The notes under the pieces were generated by a model. The model was not told where the DNA came from, did no database searches, and worked only from the letters and a program-made list of their open reading frames with translations. Position numbers and translations under genes: made by a program. This document shows, piece by piece, positions 10,430 to 24,003 of a stretch of DNA of 64,000 nt; the stretch's first letter is position 1; every line of letters starts with the position of its first letter. The stretch comes from Serpula lacrymans var. lacrymans S7.9 (lineage: Eukaryota; Basidiomycota; Agaricomycetes; Boletales; Serpulaceae): assembly GCF_000218685.1 (NCBI RefSeq), contig NW_006763299.1:1194031-1258030 (forward strand), written 5' to 3'.

Positions 10430-11781
10430 TTAATTATACACAGCAACATAGTTGATTACCCACTGAGCATCTAAAGATTGAAATGAACTCCAGCTTCAAA
10501 AGATAATATTCAAAGATTACTTACCGGCAAAGTTGGTGGCGTTGGCAACCATGTCAGAGCATGTACCAGGGCAGCCAGAGCTTCCATAAGCACCACTGGC
10601 CCAGTTTCCACAGATAGTAGTATCGAATACCAGAGTGTGTTCGTAGAAACTTTCACCAATGTTGCATGTCTCACCCGACCAGTAGCCAACGGGAGTACTC
10701 CAGTTCGAGGGCTGAGGCGCACGAGCAGTGATATCGCTAGGTATCTCGGAGCGAGCAAAGTGCCACATGGACATGCCGGAGTTCTCCCACAAAAGTGCAA
10801 AAACGCCACCTTGAGCACCGTTAAAGCCATTTCCGAAAGAGCGAGTATCAGTATCGCCGATAGCGCATCCACCGTCAGATGATTGGTTGCTGTAGCAGTT
10901 GGTGCCCATCAGGTGACCCGTAAAGTTGACAAGGGTACTGTTGAGCGATGCCGCGGTGTTGTTTGCAGGGGGGGTGCTAAGTGTACACGGTGTCTCTATG
11001 CCGCTGTGAAGAGTATATTGATTGGTGGCTTGGTTGTTGACACCCTCGACGATGTCAATTTCTCCCGCCAAAGGCCAGTTTGGGCCAGTAGACTGATGGA
11101 AAACGGGTGAGCACAAGCAACCATAACGAAGACAGAGGGCTTACCCAAAAGCTCGGCCATGTGCCACATCCTGTGGGCATGTTAGATGCATCCAGAATGA
11201 ACAGACCGCCAGTGTAGTTTTTCATGGAGCTGATCCGAACTCTAGAAATTGCCCGTCAGAGGACTATTGGCTAGGACCGAATGGGAAGACTCACGAGTCA
11301 CGATTGCCACCTGACTGCACAGAACTCCACGAATCAACGCGCAATACCGTTGAGTTATCACTACTGTTAACATATGCGAGGCCCTTGCTCTGTGCGTCGC
11401 TTTGGCTTTGGTAGTTAACATTTCCACTGGTAGGGTCGGCTCCAGTGAAGAAGTACCATTCGCTAATTTAATAAAATATATGGTTCGTCAGTCACTGACG
11501 CTGAGATGACTTCAAGATGCCATAACGGCAGGAATATTGTTCGCCACCACGGTTCACGTCGACTATATGCGCACAATACATTCGATCAAGAGCACAACAG
11601 CGATGATGACTTACTTGAAGAAATCTTCTCCTTGATAAAAGTCTTGAATTGCGTATGTTTTGGTTGAGTTTGTGGCGGTGCGAGCCAGTTTGCGATGACG
11701 AGCCCAGCTTGAGCCTTGATGGGCGCCAGTCAATGAAGCGAGAGGGAGAGCGGTCGCGATGATGGCCAAGAGAGTGTACAT
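10430..11781 (-). CDS. Secreted GH16 endo-beta-1,3(4)-glucanase-like protein
   Basis: Starts with a signal-peptide-like segment MYTLLAIIATALPLASLTGA at 11781 and continues with FYQGEDFF and FFTGADPTSGNVNY. The catalytic core has the GH16 signature GEIDIVEGVN (nucleophile Glu and acid/base Glu flanking the Asp), the downstream FNGAQGGVFALLWEN and W-rich strands, and the paired-Cys segment GSSGCPGTCSDMV typical of the Phanerochaete Lam16A-like group. The last exon (10430-about 10447 and upstream, AQWVINYVAVYN then stop) was found by splicing GCCG|GTAAGT to TTTAG|AT. It should act on fungal cell-wall or plant mixed-linkage beta-glucans outside the cell. No GPI signal or carbohydrate-binding module is seen, unlike the second GH16 at 45.4-47.4 kb. 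Confidence 0.9.
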
Positions 11782-13130
11782 GGTGTAAAGATTGAAAAAA
11801 TGAAGGGTTCGACCGGGTCTCTAAAAAGGTGAAGGGAATGAAAATGGGCAGGAAAAGGTGAGGGGGCTCGACCTCCTCCGGGCCTTAAGAGACAGTAGTT
11901 GCTACGGCCCCGCTTAGTACCGCGGTTGTGGCCACGCCCCTTAAAAAAAGAACATCCCGCATTTTTAGTTATTAGTGAAACGATGTCGTAACCAATAAAG
12001 CATCGCCAGGTCTTATTCAGATCAACTTGAAACCAAGATTGTATGTCTCTTCAAAGGTCTTCGAAGCTCATTGACAGACGGGAACTAACACGGGTCCTGG
12101 TGGCGTTGATAAATTCGAACAAGGATCTTATTGTCTTCGTTTGTGTAAACCTTTGGGCAAAAGCGCTTTCAGGTAATACGATTTCATTGTCTCCTTGTAT
12201 TCTTGTGCTTGTTGTCTATGGCCCACTGCAATCAGAACACGCCCCTTGAAGGCACTGCCGAGACAAAAGCGTACGTCGCATGAACTATTTGGCTGCTGCG
12301 TCAAGAAAAAGGGTATGCAAGGACACACTCACCTTTTTTTATCCTCCGCCTCACGCACTCCATCCAACAAAAATTGCATCCGAGTTGCACGGCTACCACG
12401 GCGAATTATTGTGCTGCGGTTTGAAACCTTTGGAAATTCACTAGACGGCGACTGATGGGCGATAGAGAGTTGTGGCAGTTCAGACGGCTGGAAGTGGCAT
12501 ATCCTGTATAGGTATCGTGATCTGTGCGTGCACTTGTGGTGAAAGCTCGAAACGGGATAACGGTGCATGCCAACATGCCATAGCTATGCCTGGACACGTT
12601 TTCATCTGGCGGAAGCAAACCCACCGGCCTCCACCGGTCGGTGCCATCTTTGGAACCGTTCTTGAGTAACATTGCCGTGGTTTCCCTTATATCTGCGTTC
12701 AGTTACACGGTAGATCATAAATAAGTAAGCAACAACAGTCTATCTTATACTCTTGATATTCATCTCAGAAACATGCGATAAGGTGACGGTCCCGCACTAT
12801 GCAGACTATAGTACGCAATGGCAAATCCCACACAAGTAAGTATAATTAATCTCGTCCTGTTTTAGACCACCGTAAGTCATAATTATACATTGATCTTATA
12901 AAGTTTGCGATGTCAATGTTAACATGGTTTCCAACAGTTTTCTTCGATGGGCTACCATCGTTCAAGTTGGTACTGCATGCGATGCGAGGCCGTGCCTATT
13001 ACGATCGCATGATTCAGTCTTCGACACCTAATCAAGGTCTATTCACAACAGATATCACATTTCCCCCATGTAATTCATCACATCTTTAAACATTTTTGTA
13101 GCATTCAAACTCCAGGCCCAGCAACACTCA
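11782..13130. other. Long intergenic region upstream of the GH16 gene
   Basis: About 1.35 kb between the GH16 start and the phosphoglucomutase stop. Open frames on both strands here look like low-complexity chance frames with no family resemblance. The proximal 150 bp (11800-11950) is GC-rich and purine/pyrimidine skewed, fitting a promoter. Confidence 0.45.
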
Positions 13131-15164
<2,034 letters not shown>

Positions 15165-15396
15165 CGATGCAATGTTTGAATGAGACTGAGCAAAACGGAC
15201 GGTCTGTATAAATGAAGAAATCAACTCATATCTATGACGTCTAGCATCACGTGCGCGAAACGACATGTCTCGGACAAACGCGATTCGGGTGATATTTATG
15301 ATTCCTTAGAAATCGACGAATCGGATTTGCCAACGTTCGTTGTCTTGCCTATCGTCTAGACACAACTTTCTATTACTGATTTCCTCCGACATCCAC

Positions 15397-16718
15397 TCAA
15401 AGCCTTCCTTTCTCACCTCCTTGAAACTCTGCGCCAAACACTTCCCCGAACGATGGCCCAATCTCGGGAATCATGTCCTCGGTCACGACTCCTCTGCCTT
15501 GTTTTTGAAAGGCTCTCCGACTGGCAGTACGGGTGACCATACTTCCCCCGACTGCGGCTAACACAGGGAGGCGAGAAGCTGGGATATTTTGGTCTCTACA
15601 AAGCAGGGTTCGTGAGCAATCACCATCATCATATAGCGAGAAACGATAATCTCACCCGAATGCGCCATCCTCGTAGCATTTCCCCCATGCCAGCATCGCG
15701 CCTACCGTGCCACTCAGATATCCCCTTGTCCTCCGCATCTCTTAAGCCCTCCCTCGACATCCACTTCCAAAACCTCCTTCACCTTCACCTTTCCTGCTTC
15801 ATGTTCGCCACTGATTTTGCTTTCTTCAAGACTAGCCGCTTCTCCGGTAGTGTCAATTGCAATGAGGTCCGTCTTTCCCTTCTCAAGTACCACGACCCCA
15901 CCAAGCCGCTTTGACACCTCTTGCGAGCGTTCCCGCTGTGGGACGTCCTTGTCTACGCCAACTTGTTCGCTCAAGCGCTTGAACTCGACGACATTTGGCG
16001 TAACGACTGCACGACGATAGCCTTTGACAAGGGAAATGTCCTGGCCAACCATCCAGAGAGCATCTGCGTCGAGCACAACGAACATAGCCCTCGATCGCGC
16101 AAGGGACAGTGCAAGTTTGGCATAAGATTGCATATAGTCTTCCCGGCCTAGACCTGGCCCCAGTATGAGAACATGTAGGCGGGAGAGGAGGGAATCGAGT
16201 TCCCCGCGCACTTTGTCATGGGATCTGTATATATACAAGTAGGAGGAAAGCAAAGGCGTAGAAGAGGAATATAGACTCACGAATCTTCTCTTAGAATGGG
16301 GTGAACGATGAGGTCGGGTGAATAGGACTTGATAGCTTGGGCTGCAGTGGGGGAGCAGATGACATGGGACAGATCAGCTCCCTATGAACGATTTATCACC
16401 TTGTAGTATAGCAGGTCCGAGAATTGCTTACTATGCGTAGAGCAGAGATAGCAGCGAAAAAAGGGGCTCCAGTGTAGCTAGTATGTGGAAAGAAATAGTC
16501 TGTGATTTAACCTTGACTCGGACGTGTAAAGGGGCTTCACTCACTCTAATGCTCCGCCAAGTACACCCACTCGACCTGCGGCAATTACAGATTAACGTCA
16601 AAGAGTCTAAAAATCATCAGGAAGTGTCTTGTATACCTGACTGTCCCTTGTGTAAAGATCCATTCAGAGGCGGAATAATCTGCTTTAGTTGATCAAGCAC
16701 TGCTCGTGGAATGGGCAT
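15397..16718 (-). CDS. ATP-dependent NAD(P)H-hydrate dehydratase
   Basis: Repair enzyme of the ribokinase-like fold that dehydrates (S)-NADHX/NADPHX at the cost of ATP (animal name NAXD/CARKD; yeast YKL151C). Motifs: [10 protein letters not shown]...[14 protein letters not shown] near the start, [54 protein letters not shown] (ATP/catalytic Asp) and [13 protein letters not shown] C-terminal helix with [14 protein letters not shown]. The start at 16718 gives [20 protein letters not shown], as in fungal relatives. The stop lies at 15397 after KGRL. Several introns. It is a single-copy housekeeping enzyme normally found in cytosol and mitochondria. Confidence 0.93.
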
Positions 16719-17055
16719 GCTCGACTAGTGAACCACTATAAATACTGATTTGCGCGACAAAGCTGCACAGCTCACAGATTTTTCTTAGAAGAAAGTAAGA
16801 TTTTCGATAACGAGGGACAGTGACACTATTTATCATTGCTTTCTCTATCTCTGTCGCAGGATGGCATGGGACTTCTGGTGACGTCACTGCTGTGCCGGCT
16901 AACCATACCTACCAAAGATATTGATAAAGTATACTAGTCACTAGTAGTACGAAGAGAACATCATGATGCACAAGCAATCCTCAGATAATTTACATAAGTA
17001 TTCAGATTACACAACGATAGAACACTTATGTAGCTCAAAGCATAGCTATTCCTTA

Positions 17056-17542
17056 TCATGATAGTACATACGAAACGGTGAAACGGCAACTAACATCTTC
17101 AAAATCTTTGGCCCTGATAGATGGACTGTAACTGACGCTTCCGACCTCGCTCGACATAAACACAGTGCGTCCACCAAGAGAAGCCTGGTTGGTGATGGTG
17201 AAGTTGACGAAGCTATCAGCAAGGAAGAGGCTCCCAACACTTAGAGCATCGCGCTGATCCTTAGCATCGCACTTGATATCGAATTTGTTAGTTTCGTATA
17301 TCCTAACATATTTCCCATTGTTTCCTATTAATACAAAAGTCATGAATGCTTTCTGCGATACCTTGTTGAAGATTAACGTCTACACACCTTTCAAAACATT
17401 TTGTTGATTACTCGTCCTCTCGGTCGTGAATTTAGCGCTGGAATCATAGATTTGATCACGAAATGCAAGACCTTCGCCGATTACTTTCAGATATCTCCCA
17501 TCGTTACTCTTGATAGCAAACCCTCCTTTCAGCGGAGTGATC
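17056..17542 (-). CDS. Beta-trefoil (fascin-like) protein, incomplete model, possibly a pseudogene
   Basis: Two exons are clear: 17542-17388 and 17324-17056, joined through a 63-nt GT-AG intron. They encode repeated beta-trefoil-like units, FAIKSNDGRYLKVIGEGLAF and NNGKYVRIYETNKFDIKC, the pattern shared by fascin/FRG1-like trefoils and some fungal lectins. Upstream, from about 17560 to 17960, short protein-like stretches occur (for example MPSEFRLDGEHYIPPVKEYC near 17793, and AFIETANKVYRC) but I could not link them in one frame without stops. A transcript with several small 5' exons and a decayed gene are both possible. Binding partner unknown. Confidence 0.5.
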
Positions 17543-17799
17543 CTAAACAGTGTACATGTTCAGCCAAAAGCGAGTTATAATGAAAACACGAACTTGCACT
17601 GTGTCCATTATACGCTAGGGATAGTACAGCGATATACTTTGTTGGCAGTTTCGATGAAGGCACGCCTTTTTTAAGTCAGTAGGACACAAACGTCCGGTGT
17701 TTATACCGCTGATTAATAAGAAACATTCCATTCTGACAATACTCTTTGACAGGTGGAATGTAATGTTCGCCGTCTAATCGAAATTCCGAAGGCATATCA

Positions 17800-18520
17800 A
17801 AGTTTCGTTCTCAGGCGTGCAACGCTTCCCAGATTTGTCCCGAGTGCCCAACCTAAAATAACAGAATCACAGATCGGTAACCCTATCCTCAATGTATCAG
17901 ATAGACGAAGGTGAATCAAGAGAATGCTTACTCGTAAATGGTACCTATTTTACAGGGGGTGGTGAAAAATCGACCAGCATTCACACTGTTACGCGCGACT
18001 CGAAGCCTCGAAGCTCATGAACAAGTATAGGTATAGTTCCCAAATCCAATCATCGTTTTGTAAGATCATATAGCGCCTACTATGTCAGGTCCAAGTCTCT
18101 CAGAATCTGATAAGCGCCCAAGTTTTGTTGAGCCTAAATTCGAACGTAGCGTTATTCGTTGTCACAGTCCCGTGACGCCTCGCGTTTGGCAATTTCACGG
18201 TGTTTGCCACTAGTGGGTCGCGACTGCAAACTTGAACTTACTAGTATACAGTAAGGTATTCAGAAAGAAAAACATTCGTCCAGTTCCACAACCTCCCATC
18301 GCGCTTAAGACCGTCTTATAAACAGTGTGTATTATCTTTTTCTGATCTCTATACAGCATTTCAGTCTCGTCTGGTAGTACTGGTAGTAAACCGTCACGAC
18401 ACGACCACGACTTTGGACGATTCACACAAAGATCTTGAGTGTTGCTGTTATCGAAGCTCTATCAATAACACACACGCAACCTGAACGCAGGTGGTGTGAC
18501 ACCCCGATCATCGTGACCCC
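17800..18520. other. Mostly non-coding region upstream of the RING gene
   Basis: May contain 5' exons of the beta-trefoil gene near 17800-17960. The rest is the probable divergent promoter of the trefoil and RING genes. Nothing else recognised. Confidence 0.4.
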
Positions 18521-20213
18521 ATGCCATCGATCACTGTCGAATGCCCCATCCATCTTGGGAACGTACCACTAAGAGATGTCAGGACACTCAAATGCGGTGC
18601 GTTCATATCCTTCCTTCTCGCTTCACCTCTAATGTACAGCAAAATAAAACTTGTATTAACTATCATCACGCGATCGTCGTACCATTATCTCAATAGGCCA
18701 CGGCTTCTGCGCAGAATGTCTCTCCGGCATGCACACGACCTCGAGGATAATGACAGTCTTTTGCCCCGTCTGCCGCAAACGTGGCAAATTCACAGATGCG
18801 CGGCCCATCTACATGGACGCTGGCCGTGGATCTTCCCCTCCGATCCCACTCTCACCTTCACCTTCACACTCGCCCCAGCCCCAATCCCACAGCGAAACTA
18901 ACGCTGTAGGAGACAGGGAAAGAACACGTTTCCAAGCAGAAATCAACCGCCTCAACACACACCTACGCGAATCGCAAGATGACTCTTCTGCTCTTCGTGC
19001 AGCCCTTGAAGCCGCACATGTCGAGCGCGAGCAGCTCGGGGGTGACGTTGACACGCTGCGGGGGCGGTTGGACATGCTCGCGCGTCGTTCTGCAACACAA
19101 TTACGGGAGTTAGAAGCAAACGTTGCCGTCCTTCGCCATGACGCTGCGCAAGTAGGTCCACTCGAAGAGGAGGCTGCAATGGCGAGGGCTGAGGTGATGA
19201 GGCTGAAAGAGGTGAAGGAGTGCCTGATGAGGGAGATGAAAGAGGTAAGGGAGAGGGAGGGATGCTGGAGAGGATGGGTGGAAGAGCATAAGAAAGAGAC
19301 AATGAAATGGAAGGGAAAGGTCAAAGGAATGAAGGAGCAGCTTAAACGTATAGAGAGGGAGAGGGAGAACGAGAGGAATAGGGTCAAAGCCGGTGCAGAA
19401 GAGGAAATAGAGGAAGAGTCACTGGTAGTACTGGATGCGCATGAGGGAGGCTTGGATCCGATCAAAAAAGTTCACAAGGCTAAAGGCAAAGATAACGAAG
19501 ACTGGTTAGACGAGCTATGGATCGACGGGGACGCAAACGATTTCGCTCCCATAGATGTGGACGAAAATTCGCTAACCGAAGAAGAGTCTGTTGTCGACAT
19601 GGACACCGGTGTTGTAGCTCGCCCTCCATACTTCGTGTCCGCACGAGATCTTCTTAAAACTGGGTCATTGGATGAAGACCGTCCTCTCCCACAAGATCGT
19701 CCACGATCCTTCGTGAGATTCCCATCAGATTGGACACTATCTAACACGGATGGGAAGGGTGGAGTCTTTGATGGTGTAGCAAGTGGATCTGGCGCGGGAG
19801 GAGGTACATCGGTAGCGCTATCGAATAATGCAGCAAAAAAGCGTAAGAGAGAAGATTGGGGAATGGAGAGAGACCCTATCTCGATGTCCACCTCAGGCTC
19901 AAACTCAGGCTCCACTTTCGTAAAATTCAAGCTGAACGACGCAAAAGGGAAGGGAAGGGAAACGAGGATGACCTCTACGTCACGTCATAACGACACGAAA
20001 GCAGTGACGATATCTCGTTCGAGCACAGGTGCGAAAGCAACCACCGCAACGTCGACAAGTCTGAAGAGCACAGGTGAAACGAGTTTGAAGCCAGTCAAAA
20101 AGTCACGCGCGAACCGTCCTCCATTTCCCATTGCACTCGATGATCGGGGACGGGTGAAAGGCCTCGTGTCGTATGGGACGAGGCAGCCGATGTTTGGGGC
20201 TATGAAGTACTAG
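18521..20213 (+). CDS. RING-finger protein with coiled coil (putative E3 ubiquitin ligase)
   Basis: Two exons (18521-18596 and 18697-20213) give 530 residues. The N-terminal RING reads ECPIH...LKCGHGFCAECL...FCPVCRK, with one 100-nt intron inside it after the Cys of KCG. The second zinc ligand is His (CPIH) where almost all relatives have Cys (CPIC). Residues about 85-250 form a long charged coiled coil (EEEAAMARAEVMRLKEVKE, EHKKETMKWKGKVKGMKEQL). The C-terminal half is acidic then Ser/Thr/Lys-rich and looks disordered, ending RGRVKGLVSYGTRQPMFGAM. The layout suits an E3 ligase that self-associates through the coiled coil; substrate unknown. Confidence 0.85.
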
Positions 20214-20982
20214 CTTTCTGCCGATGACTTCGAGTGAAGGCAAATTCTCTTTGGCTGAATCAAAGTACGGGAACAAGGGTCTCATATTCTGATGACCTGG
20301 CAGTTCGTCATAGCTCATGCACCCTGATTTTGGTCTTGTGGCTATGCGATGATATCTTTTCTTGTGCGACTCTTCGCCAGTGTACCAAATACTTGATTCG
20401 AACGCTCAGCATTCACCGAATTACTAGAGCACATCGCAGCCCGTTTCGCCGGTCTCGCGTTGATGGTTATTCGAGTCATTAGCATCTACCTAGTGCAAGT
20501 TATCTTGGAGTTTATCGCTCGTCACCTGCATATCCATGGATTGGTGCACCACAAGTAGATCTGAATTTGTAAATTTCCGGGATCGCGTAGGAAATCGAGG
20601 AGAACCCGGTCGAGGCATGTAATATGTGCTTGAATGCTCTTGATAGTTAATATTGCACGCATAAGAGTTTGAAAGCATATACTCAGATGTGTGGGGAATT
20701 GCAGGGGCATGTATAGATACGTTGTTTAAATGTTTGGTGTATATGTGTACTTTTGACATTGCAGATCACTTGGATGGATGGATTGTCTGGGATCGAGGCG
20801 TTCCCTGTATTCAGCAAGTTGCTAGGGATCAGCTTAGATTCACCTATCATGATTCATGAATAACGATTCTCAACATATTTATGTATAACATTAGAAAGGT
20901 ATATCAAGCCGAAGTTGCTGAGAATCTTAGAATAGTATGATGAGAGCGCGAATGAGGAGAAAAGTTGGTATGAACCTGTTAG
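20214..20982. other. Convergent intergenic region
   Basis: Lies between the stop of the RING gene and the stop of the four-TM protein. AT-rich, no convincing exon or repeat. Confidence 0.45.
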
Positions 20983-21862
20983 TTAACGATTCTTTGACCC
21001 AGGATGGCACTTATACCAAATCATCAAACCAAATGCCAGCAGCCCATAGAAGAGGGAGGCGATGATGGTAAAAATTCCAGCGGCCCAGGTTAGACTTTTT
21101 CTCCAAGGAGTACTCAAACCGTGCATAGCGGTGTCGCCTCCATCAACGGCGAGATGCATCACCGCCACACTCATCATGACAATCCCCCCAAACGCAAGAA
21201 GGCCTGAGCTAATAGCAAACATGTGTAGCATGTGCCTCGGAAGCCTGTCTTTGGCTCCTCTGGAGATGTCAAGTTCCTCGGATTTGAGAATCATGCACAT
21301 ACCAGACGCGGAGACTCCTGCAGACACAAAAGCCGCGGCAGCCCACGAGAACAAGACGAGGTCTCCACGCGATCCGCTGAACAGCGCTGACCAAGCTAAA
21401 CTGGCACCTGGTTATCTCAGCCGTCAATAAGATACTGATAAAGAAGCTGATATCGACGGACGTACCAAAAAGCGAGATTCCCATCAAACCTGCAAAGGTA
21501 GCAGTGAACTCATCCACTGCTGCTTTGCGTTGGTGAAGACTACAACTAGCGCACAAAATACAGTTCGGGTTGTTGCAGTCACCAGTCTCCACTGTTGCAT
21601 CTGTTATTTGCTTGCAGGTAGCTATTACCGGTGGACATGGAGGGGGAAGGTGGGAAGAAAGCGAGGAATGAGAGAGAGATAGGGAAGCACGTGTTGGGCC
21701 AACAGAACTAGCCTCAGACGCGGAAGACGATTGATGAGGTTGTTTGTTTTCCTGTGAATGTGTTACAGGTCGAGTTTTAGACTGAGCTTGAGGCGAAGGG
21801 TCAAAACTTACCATCGTTGGATTTTTGGGATCGTTGCAGTCGGGGATATCTCCCAAACCCAT
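20983..21862 (-). CDS. Predicted four-TM membrane protein of unknown function
   Basis: Three exons with introns at about 21811-21754 and 21465-21403, phases consistent. The N-terminal about 80 residues are Ser/Pro-rich. A short Cys-rich patch follows (CKQITDA...CNNPNCILCASC). After it come hydrophobic segments: FTATFAGLMGISLFGASLAW, a strong helix around VLFSWAAAAFVSAGV, another around MLHMFAISSGLLAFGGIVMM, and a last one around WAAGIFTIIASLFYGLLAFG, ending in a basic tail HPGSKNR. No family recognised; the N-terminus probably faces the cytosol. Such orphan membrane proteins are common in Agaricomycetes. Confidence 0.75.
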
Positions 21863-22532
21863 CGCTCTAGTATTAAATAGATTGGAGATACAAAAGCACT
21901 GCTGGGATGCGTATAATTATCTACACGCATCGAAAACAAAACGTTGATGCCATGAGGCCTGAGGACTGCTGTGAGCGTGAGCAGTGCTTTTGCCAATCTA
22001 CGTTCAAAGAGGAAGCCAAGCGAACACCGTAGCGGAACATGCTGATTTACTCGAACAGCCTTGGCTTCAAGTTACTGGAGTGCAAGGAATGAGGACCGGG
22101 TTATGATTATCTAGGCAACTTATGAACATCCCTACAAGTCGAGCAATAAGCCGGAGATGGTAAAGATCCTCGAGGCTTGCAGCCTTTCTCCGAGTCGGGC
22201 CACTGCCTTGCCTCGCCGGGTATTTCCATACTGTTTGACCCAGTAGAGCAAGTCGTACCCAGCCTACACTCAACTACCGTGACCGTCGTCCAACCGATAT
22301 TTTCAATGTCCTTCATGGCAGTCCAGGTTCATTAGGTTAAACCTCATGTAAATCGCATTTCTATGGTACTGCCAGTGATGCAGATGGCACCCCATTCGAC
22401 AGCAAGTCGGTCGACGATGCCTGTATATATATTCCAGGTTTGTATTCGAGCTTCACCGTGTTACGGTACACCACTAGGACACTTCAAGTTCCATAGTATA
22501 ACCGTAGTTTATAGGTTGATTGCCAGTTCAGT
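21863..22532. other. Divergent intergenic region
   Basis: Probable shared 5' region of the four-TM gene (minus) and the NCW-motif gene (plus). No further feature seen. Confidence 0.45.
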
Positions 22533-24003
22533 ATGGAGGACCACAGCCGATCAGACTCGGTTCAACCCGCTCCAAGTTCACGAACTCATGCCGCTCACAA
22601 AACATCAATTGTATCTAACGGTAAGTTCCTTCTTATTTCACTAGTAGTCTCTTACTCAGAATTAAGTTTGATCTTAAAGCACGCGGGACCCCATCTCGTC
22701 CACGAATACTCTCGCCAGAAGCAAGGAGTGTTGTCGAGTATATTTCTCGCGCATGCACAGAGGCTCGGATTTGTTATCAGAATGAACCTATCCGCTCTCA
22801 GGGTGAGTAATTTACTCTGGACGATTTAATGCGTCACATTAATCTTCTATACAGTACCTTTAGCGCTCTCTGGCGAGTTCATCCGTTGTCGACCACGGGC
22901 CAAAGGTGGCGCTTGCCCTCTCGCAATGACTATCCCCCAATTCAAAGAATGGGCTTTTCAAACGGGTGCAGACGTTCTTCGAGTGGCTGATTTGTCCCTC
23001 TGGAAGTCGCCAGATATATGGCGCCACGAATTCATCGTGGTCACATTAGAGCCAGACGCATCATTCACCCCGAAGGCTTTGCCAACGCCAAGCAGCCCAC
23101 TCCATTCGTTCCGCTTGGAAGAGAATGTAAAAAAGGGCTTAAAGTTTCGCATTGACCGCGGTATTAGAGCACGAGCCACGCTCTCGCGGAAAGGTTCTTG
23201 GAGTCTCAAGGCCGGAGTTGACAGCGTAGAGCTCATGAATTATGAGACCAAATTTGACGGATGCGTTTCTTGTTTTTCATTGCTGGCTCGCCCAAACCTC
23301 AACAATACCCACCTTTCGCGCGGCCAATACCTTGCTGAGCTTATCTCTCCACGGGTCTCTGACGTCCTTTTCTGCCTCGACCGCGTATCGGAAACTATAG
23401 GACCCGAATATACGCTTTATCGTCGCAACTGCTGGACATTCTCATCCTTTATATTCCGTCTCATGCACCTTCTCTTCGACGCAGCTCTCGATATGAAAGT
23501 ATCGCACAGGAATAATCTAAAAGGTTTCATTCGACGACACTTCGTTGGAATCTCAGTCGGAAGACCGTTCCTAGGTCAACTTTTACATCCCCCTTTTATC
23601 ACCCCTGTAGCATTATTTGGACACCAAAAAGATAGAGGTATCCCGTGAGTACTGTGTGCTCGCGCAATGTTTACTGTGCACTAACTTCCTCACTTACAGA
23701 TTATCTAGAAATCCTTTTCGTTCTCTATTCATCGGCGTTTGCTTGAGATATTCGCACATCCGAAATCTTCTTGACATTTCTACCACCGACGCTACAGATC
23801 TCGGCATGCGGCTGCTGACTATCGTCAAGTATACTGCTGTGCGTTCAGAGCTCATTTCCAGCGGTATGGTAGCTCTGCTCGAGATGTTGATCAATCGACA
23901 CATGTGCAGTCAAAAACGTATTGCAATGGGTATCCCAAATGACTCTGCCGTACTGGCATTATCTCTTCTTGCATTCTGCATTTTCACGTTGCCTGGCGAT
24001 TAA
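22533..24003 (+). CDS. Protein with H...NCW arrangement resembling permuted papain-fold (LRAT/PPPDE-like) hydrolases
   Basis: Four exons (22533-22620, 22680-22802, 22855-23644, 23700-24003) sum to 1,305 nt, 434 residues, phases closing. A central domain begins with a strand carrying His (IWRHEFIVVTLEPD). About 130 residues later comes YTLYRRNCWTFSSFIFRLM, an NCW-type Cys at the head of a helix. In LRAT, NlpC/P60-like and PPPDE thiol hydrolases the order is the same, His first and the catalytic Cys later in an N-C-x-x-F context. That makes this a plausible thiol hydrolase, but I cannot confirm it by comparison. The C-terminus has an amphipathic region and ends in a hydrophobic segment (VLALSLLAFCIFTL), perhaps a membrane anchor. 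No named family is recognised. Confidence 0.75.

Noticed and set aside
18809..19465. Long minus-strand Ser-rich frame (218 codons) antisense to the RING gene
   Set aside because: It is the shadow of the coiled-coil coding frame on the other strand; the plus-strand RING and coiled coil explain the region.
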